Below are positions 8,501 through 14,469 of a stretch of DNA of 20,130 nucleotides, one piece after another. Location: NCBI GenBank assembly GCA_013140785.1, contig JABFRZ010000013.1:1-20130 (forward strand). The letters run 5' to 3'. The DNA comes from Planctomycetota bacterium. GTDB taxonomy: Bacteria; Planctomycetota; UBA1135; GCA-002686595. A program made the translations under genes and the position numbers. The notes under the pieces were generated by a model. That model ran no database searches and was not told where the DNA came from. It saw only the letters and a program-made list of their open reading frames with translations. Numbering within the stretch: the stretch's first letter is position 1; each line of letters begins with the position of its first letter.

Positions 8501-9084
8501 CTCGAGATGTCGGCGAAGGCGCCGTAGGGCACGGGCAGTGGCTCGGGCAACCCGCCGCGCGCGCCGACGGTGAAGAGCTGCACCTGGCGGTTGCGCCCGG
8601 TGAGCCCGTTCGTGAAGAAGAGCAGCCGCCCGTCCGGCGTCCAGCCGCACAGGGTCTCGGCCGCAGGATGGTGCGTGACGCGCGTGGGCACGCCGCCCGC
8701 GACCGGCAGCGTGTAGAGATCGCGATTGCCGTCGTAGTTGCCCGTGAAGGCGATCGTCTGGCCGTCGGCGCTGAAGCGCGGCAAGCCCTCGACGCCGGCC
8801 GGACTGGCGAGCGGCAGCGCCACGCCACCCTCGCGCGGCACCATCCAGAGATCGTCGGCGTAGACGAAGGCGACGTGCGTCGCGCTCACGTCGGGGAAGC
8901 GCAGCATCCCGCCGTGCGGGTGCACGCCATCCTGGGCGCTTGCGCGGACAGGCAGAGCGCGCGGTGCGGCCGGCACGGGGGGCGAAGCAGCCGACGACGC
9001 CGAAACGTGCTCGGGAGAGCTGCAGGCGAAGAGCGCGGCCGAGGAAAGGAGCAGGAGAGAGGCGTCGAGACGGCAGGGATGCAT
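5596..9084 (-). CDS. Tricorn protease homolog, lipoprotein (S41 family)
   Basis: Large serine protease (1162 residues) expected to degrade peptides at the cell envelope. The N-terminus is a lipoprotein signal with lipobox LFAC (Cys21). Two WD40/PD40-type propeller regions follow (motifs such as PRFSADGQTIAFTGN and GSWSPDGKWVAYLSD), then a helical core, a PDZ domain (VKVGDYLLAVNGVPLDP) and the S41 catalytic domain. Candidate catalytic residues by analogy with tricorn are His819 (ELNVGHAYY), Ser1042 (GLSGSGGDAF) and Glu1100 (WGVEGHGVDPD). Between the second propeller and the core are two Lys/Asp/Glu/Gly-rich low-complexity inserts. Size is close to archaeal tricorn (about 1070). A near-identical copy of part of its 5' end lies at 12.2 kb. 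Confidence 0.93.
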   Translation of the reverse strand: MHPCRLDASLLLLSSAALFACSSPEHVSASSAASPPVPAAPRALPVRASAQDGVHPHGGMLRFPDVSATHVAFVYADDLWMVPREGGVALPLASPAGVEGLPRFSADGQTIAFTGNYDGNRDLYTLPVAGGVPTRVTHHPAAETLCGWTPDGRLLFFTNGLTGRNRQVQLFTVGARGGLPEPLPVPYGAFADISSDGRWLAYTPHTTDNRTWKRYRGGMSTDIWLFDLRERTSKRATTWEGTDTAPMWHGSTLYYLSDDGSEHRQNLWSLDPATLARKQLTKYADFDVKWPALGPGPKGAGEIVFQHGSRLELYDLALGETRTLDVTIPGARAKLKPRLVDAAEFAQGWDVGPSGKRVLISARGDVWSVPAKEGSARNLTRSSGVAERDGSWSPDGKWVAYLSDASGEYEVVLAPADQQGEAKTLTRGGSAFRRLMVWSPDSKQLVFCDKTGTLYLLSAEGGEPRVIEKDSWSGDLIGVNPSFSRDSRWLTYASSDADSGVSRLVIYEVPSATRHVVTAGMFDDASPVFDRKGDTLYFRRRGHFAPLYGETDTSFLYAGTEQLCVVTLRADQPSPFAPKSDEEGGGEEKDDEKKDGEKKDGEKDGDADKDGDEKKEKEPEKPVEIALDGFEQRAVLLPIDPGVFGSLAVNDAGALLYVRSPIQGVEGESAIQLFDVNADESSSEGKDGGKGDGKDGGDDGKREKLVAKGFGAFALSGDGKKILAFGEGGPQIGDAKADTKLAKLGLDGLEVEIDPRAEWRQIFSDAWRMMRDFFYDPGMHGVDWAAVREQYAAMLDDCASREDLSYVIREMISELNVGHAYYSGGDVGDQPARSVGLLGCDYLFDQGAYKIARIHAGGPWDADARGPLSQPGVNVKVGDYLLAVNGVPLDPTRDPWAAFQGLAEKTVTLTVSAKPVLDAEARAVVVETLADEQNLRYRAWIEQHRRAVAEKTDGRVGYLYVPSTGIDGQNDLVRQFQGQLRKDALIIDERWNSGGQIPTRFVELLNRPATNYWARRDGHDWPWPPDAHFGPKCMLINGLSGSGGDAFPFYFKQAGLGKLIGMRTWGGLVGLSGYPALIDGGDIECPSFAFYETDGTWGVEGHGVDPDLEVIDDPALMQDGADPQLERAIALMLQELEDRPYVAPKRPAYPDRRGMGLDPKDK
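7237..7330 (-). repeat. 15-bp tandem repeat encoding KDGEK pentapeptides inside the tricorn gene
   Basis: Imperfect tandem 15-nt units (plus strand ctcgccgtccttttt and variants) encode KDDEK-KDGEK-KDGEK followed by DGDADKDGDEKKEKE. The protein segment is a charged, probably disordered loop. A second, glycine/lysine-rich loop is encoded at about 6990-7040. Confidence 0.75.
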
Positions 9085-9182
9085 GGGCGCAGGCTACCGG
9101 TTGGACGGCGAGGACGAGAAGGCCTCGACGGTTCGCTTCTTGTTGGACCCGCGGGCTCATCCCGTGAGCGCTCCAGCCCTTC

Positions 9183-9199
9183 GCGCCGCTCTTCGGCGC
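9183..9199 (-). terminator. Possible hairpin directly after the phosphatase stop codon
   Basis: A perfect 6-bp stem (GCGCCG/CGGCGC) with a 5-nt loop begins immediately after the TGA of the phosphatase gene. No T-run follows, so it is at best a weak or Rho-assisted terminator, or an mRNA 3'-end stabiliser. Confidence 0.3.
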
Positions 9200-10282
9200 T
9201 CAGCCTTCGGATGCGTTCCGCTCGGGCCGTGGAGCGGGCTCACGTCGCGACTCTGGCACGAGCTCACCGAGCTCGAAGCGGCGGCTGAAGAGCGGCCCGC
9301 GCGCCGCATCCACGAAGACGAACCACAGCTCGTCGCCCTCGATGCCCGCCCACACGAAGCCCGGCGCGGCCGAGGCGAACAGGGTGTCGTCGCCCCAGCT
9401 CATTGCGCGCGGGCTCGAGCCGGCCCCGCTGACGACCTGCAGGAAACCCATGTCCGTCTCGAGCAGCTCGAGATCGTGGTCATGGCCCGACAGGTACAAC
9501 GCGACGCCGTGGTCCTCGAGCGGGCCCTCGAGCGCCCGACGGACGCGGTCGATGGAGCCGTGCACGCCGTTCGAGCGTATCGGGTGGTGTCCGATGACGA
9601 TCTTCCAGCGTGCGCGCGAGCGCGTCAGCTTGTCCTCGAACCAGAGCATCTGCTCGGGCTTGTCCCGGTCCCCGCGGCGGATGGCCTCGGTGTCGAGCAC
9701 GAAGAACTCGGCCTCGCTGCCGCTCCCCGCCGGCACCACGAAACTGTAGTACTGACCGGGCATGCTCCAGCGCGTGCTCTTCGCGCTGTACTCGACTTGC
9801 GCTTGCACGTTGCCAGTGTGGTCGTGGTTGCCGAGCGCGGCACGGAACGGCACGGCGAGATGGGGACCGGTGAACACCTGCTCGAACACGGTCTGCCAGA
9901 GCGGATCCGCCTCCGACTGGACCCCGTCGTGGTAGAAGTTGTCGCCCAGCAGGCAGACGAAGGAGAACGGCAGCACGCTCGCCGTTCGCTCCATCGCGGC
10001 GGCCACGCCGTCCAGGATCGGACCCGACCAGCCCGTATCGCCCACAGCCAGGAACGCGAGGGTCGGGGCGCCCGAGGAAAACACGGGCGCTACGTAGGGA
10101 GGCAGCGGTCGCGCGCCGGCTACCGTCTGAGGTCCACTCGCCAAGGCCTCGTCGTCATTCCCCTGCGCGAAGAGCTGCACGAGGGCCGTGGCGCCCACGC
10201 ACACGGCCAGGACCATGAAGAAGGACGCCCGCGTCCTTCGCGCTGCACCAGCGGCCGAGCCCGAGGGGTGGGGAGCAGACAA
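9200..10282 (-). CDS. Membrane-anchored purple-acid-phosphatase-like metallophosphoesterase
   Basis: Phosphomonoesterase of the calcineurin-like fold, closest by motif to tartrate-resistant (type 5) acid phosphatases. In 360 residues I see GDTGW (81-85), GDNFY (113-117, including the Tyr that binds Fe(III) in purple acid phosphatases), GNHDH (151-155), GHHP (231-234) and GHDHDLE (266-272), i.e. the full set of metal ligands. An N-terminal segment RRTRASFFMVLAVCVGATAL is a signal anchor, so the enzyme should face the periplasm or outside. The start is uncertain: TTG at 10282 keeps the positively charged residues before the membrane segment; an ATG at 10216 would give a shorter signal. Stand-alone between the glycosyltransferase and tricorn genes, same strand. 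Confidence 0.88.
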   Translation of the reverse strand: MSAPHPSGSAAGAARRTRASFFMVLAVCVGATALVQLFAQGNDDEALASGPQTVAGARPLPPYVAPVFSSGAPTLAFLAVGDTGWSGPILDGVAAAMERTASVLPFSFVCLLGDNFYHDGVQSEADPLWQTVFEQVFTGPHLAVPFRAALGNHDHTGNVQAQVEYSAKSTRWSMPGQYYSFVVPAGSGSEAEFFVLDTEAIRRGDRDKPEQMLWFEDKLTRSRARWKIVIGHHPIRSNGVHGSIDRVRRALEGPLEDHGVALYLSGHDHDLELLETDMGFLQVVSGAGSSPRAMSWGDDTLFASAAPGFVWAGIEGDELWFVFVDAARGPLFSRRFELGELVPESRREPAPRPERNASEG

Positions 10283-10437
10283 GTGCCTGTGTCTTGGAAG
10301 TTTGGAAGGCTTGCCGAGAACCTAGCGCTCGACGCCGCGATGCTACCGGGACCGGAGCTCCATCATCATTAGGAGTTCGTTACGGCCTTCTAGACCTGGA
10401 ACTCTTCATGCGCTGCGCGGCGCGGGAGAAACGCAGC

Positions 10438-12105
10438 TCACGGCCAGAGCCGCACCAGACAGTACTCCTCCCCGTCCACTACCCACCGCCCCGCGTGCTC
10501 GAATCCCTTCTCTCCGGCGGGGATCGCGCCGGCGGGAGCCAGGGCATACCTCGCGCGCGGTCCCGGCCCGAGACGGACTGCGCGCAGCTCGTTCCAATCC
10601 CTGAGGGCAACACAGGGGCGATTCACGTTGAAGTGCCACCACGAGCGATATGGACCCACCAGGATCCACGGCTCCTCAGGCGCGAGGAGCGCGGCGAGCG
10701 TGCGCGCGACTTCCGCGACCGGGATCTCTCGCACCCTCTTGGCCAGAGCCGTCCCGGCCCACGCGAACTTCACGCTGCCCACGCAGAGCACGAGGGCTCC
10801 GAGCAGGAGCGCGGGCCGCCTCTCGCGCGCGCTCCACGCAAGAGCCCCGCGCGCAACGAGGGCCCCTGAAGCGCTCGCCGCGACAAAGGAGAACGCTTGC
10901 GGGTAGAGCAGGCCGCCCGCCACGAGCCACACCACGGGTGCAGCCCAGGTCGAAATCGAGAGCGTGCGCGCAAGCACATGCCGCCAGCGCACGAAGCGGG
11001 ACGAGACGCGTGCGCGGGTCCAGCTCCACGCGAGCAAGAGACTCCAGGCCGGGAGCGTGGGCAGGAGGTAGCGCGTCTCCTTGCCTTCGGACACGCTCAT
11101 CGCGAGCAAAGGCAAGAGCGCCCAACCCCACAAGAACGCCGCCCTGGCGCGCGCGCGCGCGTCCCCGACTGTGCGCGCGGGTCGCACGAGACCGATCCAG
11201 GGCAGGCAGGCGCTTGCGGGCAAGAGCGCCACGAACACGGCCGGGAAGTAGAACCAGAACGGCTCCGCGTTGGTCCTTCCTGCCTGGGTGATGCGCTCCA
11301 GGAACTGCGCGTCGAAGGACGCCCACGCCGCCCTGAGGCCGAGCCTGGCGCACAACGGCACGACCCAGGCGAGAGCGCAGGCGACTGCGAGCGCGAGCGC
11401 GACGCCCGCCGACGCGAAGAAGGAGCGCCGGCGGCTTCCACCGCTCATGCCCACAGCCAGCGCCGCCAGGAGGAAAACGAGCAGGGGCGGAGGTCCCTTG
11501 ACGAGCACGGCCGCGCCCAGGGCCAGGCCGGAGACGAAGCGCAAGACCCAGACACGAAGTAGTCGATTCGACAAGCTCGCCTCCCAGAACGCGAGCAAGG
11601 CGAGGGTCGTCCAAAGCGTGAGCACGAGCTCGAGCTCGGCCCGCACCGCCTTCTCCACGAAGAGCGCCGAGCTCCCCAGGGCCAGCGCGGCGAACGCGCC
11701 CGAGCGCGTGCCGAGCTCGCGCCGGCCCCAGCGGAAGACGAGGACGCACGTCGCGAGCGCCGCCAAGGCCGAGAGGGCCCGTCCCGTAGCGAGGAACACG
11801 TCTCCGAGGGGCCACGAGACCAAGGCGAGCGTCCATGGATGGAGCGGCGGCTTCGCGAGGTAGACGGCTCCTCCCAGCTTCGGAACGAGCCAGTCGCCGG
11901 AGCGCAGCATCTCGCGCGCCGCCTCGAGGCGATTGCCCTCGATCGTGCCGTCGAGCGGAATCGTCGCGATCCAGGGCAAGGTGAGCGCCGAGAGGAGCAG
12001 CGCGAGCGCCGTGTACGGCCGCGCGCGGAACAGGGTCCAGAACGTCCGCGCGGCCTGGCCTCGCATCGGTCGGGCGGCGGGGCAAGGCTGGCTCAGCTCG
12101 GTCAC
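10438..12105 (-). CDS. ArnT/PMT-family membrane glycosyltransferase
   Basis: Integral membrane enzyme that moves a sugar from an undecaprenyl-phosphate carrier to lipid A, another glycan or protein (GT-C fold, GT83/PMT_2-like). The 555-residue product has many hydrophobic segments and the N-terminal family region: acidic GTIEGNRLEAAREMLRSGDW, then LGGAVYLAKPPLHPWTLAL. A glycine-rich helix with VLVKGPPPLLVF is also typical. The C-terminus after the last membrane helix (about 470-555) is soluble. The start is GTG at 12105; an in-frame ATG at 12066 is an alternative, and neither has a strong Shine-Dalgarno. No arnB/arnC-type partner is nearby, so the donor sugar is unknown. Parts of its 5' region recur, decayed, at 13.2 kb. 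Confidence 0.88.
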   Translation of the reverse strand: MTELSQPCPAARPMRGQAARTFWTLFRARPYTALALLLSALTLPWIATIPLDGTIEGNRLEAAREMLRSGDWLVPKLGGAVYLAKPPLHPWTLALVSWPLGDVFLATGRALSALAALATCVLVFRWGRRELGTRSGAFAALALGSSALFVEKAVRAELELVLTLWTTLALLAFWEASLSNRLLRVWVLRFVSGLALGAAVLVKGPPPLLVFLLAALAVGMSGGSRRRSFFASAGVALALAVACALAWVVPLCARLGLRAAWASFDAQFLERITQAGRTNAEPFWFYFPAVFVALLPASACLPWIGLVRPARTVGDARARARAAFLWGWALLPLLAMSVSEGKETRYLLPTLPAWSLLLAWSWTRARVSSRFVRWRHVLARTLSISTWAAPVVWLVAGGLLYPQAFSFVAASASGALVARGALAWSARERRPALLLGALVLCVGSVKFAWAGTALAKRVREIPVAEVARTLAALLAPEEPWILVGPYRSWWHFNVNRPCVALRDWNELRAVRLGPGPRARYALAPAGAIPAGEKGFEHAGRWVVDGEEYCLVRLWP

Positions 12106-12128
12106 GCTCGCTGTGGCTCAGGATAGCG

Positions 12129-12175
12129 GCCGACGCTCTTCTTCCCCAAGGCGCGGAGCTACGGGTCGCGCGGCA
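12129..12175. repeat. Dispersed repeat copy R1, upstream of the glycosyltransferase gene
   Basis: 47 bp starting gccgacgctcttcttcccc and ending cgcgcggca. A second copy (R2) lies at 13228-13275 in the same orientation, with about 42 of 48 positions matching and one single-base indel. R1 starts 24 bp upstream of the glycosyltransferase start. Confidence 0.8.
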
Positions 12176-12308
12176 CGGGCCACCGGTCGTCGGCGAAGAC
12201 GAAGGCGACGTGCGTCGCGCTCACGTCGGGGAAGCGCAGCATCCCGCCGTGCGGATCGATACCGTCCTCTGCACCAGCGCGGATGGCCAGCGCACGCGGG
12301 GCGGGCTC
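12159..12308 (-). pseudogene. Fragment duplicating the 5' part of the tricorn protease gene
   Basis: Positions 12188-12254 match 8853-8919 of the tricorn gene with one mismatch in 67 bases; weaker but gap-free homology extends to 12167 on one side and about 12305 on the other. In the matching frame it encodes a peptide of about 48 residues containing DPHGGMLRFPDVSATHV and FADDRWPVPRDP, then a TAG stop at 12159-12161. It lacks a signal sequence and everything after the first propeller strands, so it cannot be a working protease. The frame has no internal stop, and it is in phase with the lipoprotein gene just upstream (stop at 12333-12335). Confidence 0.85.
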
Positions 12309-12332
12309 GACGGCGCTCGGCGCGCCCGGAAT

Positions 12333-13097
12333 TCAGGGCGCCTGGCCGCCGCGAGCGGACTGCTTGCGAGGCAAGACGAACGCCAAGGTCACGAATGGAC
12401 CCCGCGAGCGGATCTCGATGTTCGAGCGGGTGTCGGACTCCTCGGTGAGCTCGAAGTATCCGAAGTGCCATCCCGCGATCACGCCGAGATGTGGCAGCGG
12501 TCGCCATTGGGCGCCCACATCGAGCATGTTCAGGTAGGTGCTTGGAAAACCAGCGGTCAGGGTGAGCCGGGTGAATGCATCCAGGTCCTGGCTCATCTCG
12601 AACACGAGCTCGCCGGCCATGACCGGCCCCATGGCGGTGCGTACATCCGACTCCCGAAGTACACCGGCAGAGACCTCGAGATCGAGGCGCGATACGCCGA
12701 GCCCCGCCGCCCAGCCGCCGGAGAGTCGGCTGTCCGAGTCGATGTGTCGGTGGAACATCACGGAGGCCGTCGTCAGCTCGAACTCGGCTTCGACCTCAGC
12801 CGGCGCATCGATGCGAATGTCATCCAGGCGGATGAAGTCGATCCCCTCCAGAGTCTGCGTGAAGGCGCCTTCGTCGCGGGTGAGCTCGAGGTCCAGCGTG
12901 TCCGAGCCGTCGTCGCGCACAGTGCCGATGGGCAGGCTGGCACGCAGGCGCGCGGCGAACACCGAGTGGTCCTCTCCGCGGATCGGATCAGGGGTGGCCA
13001 CCACGCACGAACTCACGAGGACCAGCAGGAGGAAGACCGCTCTGCTTGGGCCTGTGCGGCATTCGTCAGCGGCGCGAAATCCGGTGCGTGGGTTCAT
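12333..13097 (-). CDS. Putative lipoprotein, beta-strand-rich, unknown function
   Basis: 254 residues from the ATG at 13097. The N-terminus has a charged n-region, a hydrophobic run AVFLLLVLV and a lipobox-like VSSC, so it is probably a lipoprotein. The rest alternates polar and hydrophobic residues in short strands (for example FTRLTLTAGFPSTYLNML, GVIAGWHFGYFEL) and ends near GPFVTLAFVL, a pattern compatible with an outer-membrane beta-barrel or beta-sandwich. I recognise no family. Upstream there is no clear Shine-Dalgarno. It sits between two gene fragments (tricorn fragment downstream, glycosyltransferase remnant upstream) and is divergent from the mrp gene. Real coding is likely but not certain; the alternative is a decaying gene. 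Confidence 0.6.
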   Translation of the reverse strand: MNPRTGFRAADECRTGPSRAVFLLLVLVSSCVVATPDPIRGEDHSVFAARLRASLPIGTVRDDGSDTLDLELTRDEGAFTQTLEGIDFIRLDDIRIDAPAEVEAEFELTTASVMFHRHIDSDSRLSGGWAAGLGVSRLDLEVSAGVLRESDVRTAMGPVMAGELVFEMSQDLDAFTRLTLTAGFPSTYLNMLDVGAQWRPLPHLGVIAGWHFGYFELTEESDTRSNIEIRSRGPFVTLAFVLPRKQSARGGQAP

Positions 13098-13159
13098 GGT
13101 CTGTCTCGACTGCTCGCGAACGAGGAGACGTGCTGGCTGGTGGCTGGCCCGGCATACAT

Positions 13160-13226
13160 GAAACCAGGGCGAGCGTCCAGGGATGGAGAGCGTGCGCGCG
13201 GCCCAGCCTTGCATCATTCGGGCAGC
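13160..13226 (-). pseudogene. Decayed remnant of the glycosyltransferase 5' end
   Basis: Two blocks match the glycosyltransferase gene in the same order and orientation: 13160-13188 with 11816-11844 (26 of 29) and 13192-13226 with 12044-12078 (about 28 of 35). They correspond to the codons for LHPWTLALVS and for AARPMRGQAART, with about 200 bp between them lost. The adjoining repeat R2 continues the match into the region upstream of the gene. The conceptual peptide AARMMQGWAART is still recognisable. Confidence 0.7.
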
Positions 13227-13227
13227 C

Positions 13228-13275
13228 GCCGACGCTCTTCTTCCCCGATGCCCGGAGCTACGGCTGCGCGCGGCA
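13228..13275. repeat. Dispersed repeat copy R2, upstream of mrp
   Basis: 48-bp partner of R1 (12129-12175), sharing gccgacgctcttcttcccc, cggagctacgg and cgcgcggca. It lies directly next to the glycosyltransferase remnant, as R1 lies next to the intact glycosyltransferase gene, so it is best explained as part of the same duplicated segment. Confidence 0.78.
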
Positions 13276-13316
13276 AAGTCGTACAGTGTCGGGCTCTCTT
13301 CCTCCGGAACCAATCC

Positions 13317-14468
13317 ATGAGCGCACCTACCCGCGAAGCCGTACTCGACGCCCTGCGCGCGATCCAAGATCCCGACCTCTTCAAGGACATCGTCACGCTC
13401 GGCTTCGTGCGCGACGTCCAGATCGACGGCGGCAAGATCAAGGTCAACATCAACCTGACCACGCCGGCCTGCCCGGTGAAGGAGCAGATGAAGGGCCAGG
13501 CCGAGCAGCTCCTGCGGAAGCTCCCCGGTGTCAAGGAAGTGCAGGTGGACATGACCGCCGAGGTGCGCGGCCAACAGGGTCCGCCGCGCCAAATCGCGGT
13601 CGGGATCAAGCACATCGTGGCCGTTTCGAGCGGCAAGGGCGGCGTGGGCAAGTCCACCGTGTGCGTCAACCTGGCCGTGGCTCTCTGCAAGACCGGCGCG
13701 CGCGTGGGCATCCTCGACTGCGACGTCTACGGCCCCGACATCCCGATGATGATGGGCCTGACGGGCGAACCCGAGGCGCTCGGAAAGAAGCTGATCCCGA
13801 AGGAGCGCCACGGCGTCAAGACCATGTCGATCGGCTACCTCTTGGCCGAGGACAAACCCGTGATCTGGCGCGGCCCGATGGTGCACAAGCTGATCGAGCA
13901 GTTCCTGGGCGACGTCGAGTGGGGCGCGCTCGATTACCTCTTGGTGGACATGCCGCCCGGCACGGGCGACGCGCAACTCTCGCTCGCGCAGCTCGTGCCG
14001 CTCTCCGGCTGCGTGCTCGTCACGACGCCGCAGGCCGTCTCGACCTACGACGTGACCAAGGCCATCGGCATGTTCCGCCAGGTCAACGTCGAGATCATGG
14101 GCATCGTCGAGAACATGGCCGGCTACCTCGTCGCGGGCACGGTCGCGGGCGTGAAGGCCGGCACCGAGGTTGCGCTCGAAACAGGCGCGGGCATCGAACG
14201 AGTACGGACCGACGCGAACGGCCGCTTCGAGGTCAGCGTGCCGGTCTTCGGTTCGGGCGGCGCCGAGCGCCTGGCCAAGAAGCACGGCTTCCCCGTGCTC
14301 GGCCGCGTGCCCCTCAACCCCGTGGTGCGCGTGGGCGGCGATGCCGGCGACCCCGTCACGATCGCCGCGCCCGACTCCCCCATTGCCAAGGAGTTCGCGG
14401 CCATCGCCGGACGCCTGGCGCAGAAGCTCGCCATCGCCGAGCACCGCGCGCTGCCGGTGCTGCAGTGA
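13317..14468 (+). CDS. apbC: Mrp/ApbC-family P-loop ATPase, variant lacking the C-terminal CxxC
   Basis: Family role: ATP-dependent iron-sulfur cluster carrier. The 383-residue product has an N-terminal DUF59/MIP18 domain (about 1-85, with TTPACPVK), the deviant Walker A SSGKGGVGKST (104-114), LDCDVYGPDIPMMMG (133-147), DMPPGTGDAQL and VTTPQAVSTYDV, all typical. After GIVENMAGY (262-270), where family members carry a CPHC-type cluster-binding motif, there is instead about 40 residues (271-310) without cysteine: VAGTVAGVKAGTEVALETG, then TDANGRFEVSVPVFG. The protein then resumes the normal end (GAERLAKKHGFPVLGRVPL). ATG at 13317 chosen because DUF59 begins directly there. Convergent with the propeller gene, 1 bp apart. 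Family certain; whether it still carries clusters is open. Confidence 0.9.
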   Translation: MSAPTREAVLDALRAIQDPDLFKDIVTLGFVRDVQIDGGKIKVNINLTTPACPVKEQMKGQAEQLLRKLPGVKEVQVDMTAEVRGQQGPPRQIAVGIKHIVAVSSGKGGVGKSTVCVNLAVALCKTGARVGILDCDVYGPDIPMMMGLTGEPEALGKKLIPKERHGVKTMSIGYLLAEDKPVIWRGPMVHKLIEQFLGDVEWGALDYLLVDMPPGTGDAQLSLAQLVPLSGCVLVTTPQAVSTYDVTKAIGMFRQVNVEIMGIVENMAGYLVAGTVAGVKAGTEVALETGAGIERVRTDANGRFEVSVPVFGSGGAERLAKKHGFPVLGRVPLNPVVRVGGDAGDPVTIAAPDSPIAKEFAAIAGRLAQKLAIAEHRALPVLQ

Positions 14469-14469
14469 T

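Noticed and set aside
11151..11163. Alternating GC run (possible Z-DNA or slippage site) inside the glycosyltransferase gene.
   Set aside because: Encodes Ala/Arg codons in frame and such runs recur throughout the window because of the base composition.
12210..13316. Long plus-strand open frame running into the mrp gene, which would add about 370 residues before it.
   Set aside because: The upstream part is low-complexity arginine/glycine-rich translation typical of the reverse of coding DNA, and it overlaps the lipoprotein gene and both gene fragments; the DUF59 domain begins right at the ATG at 13317.
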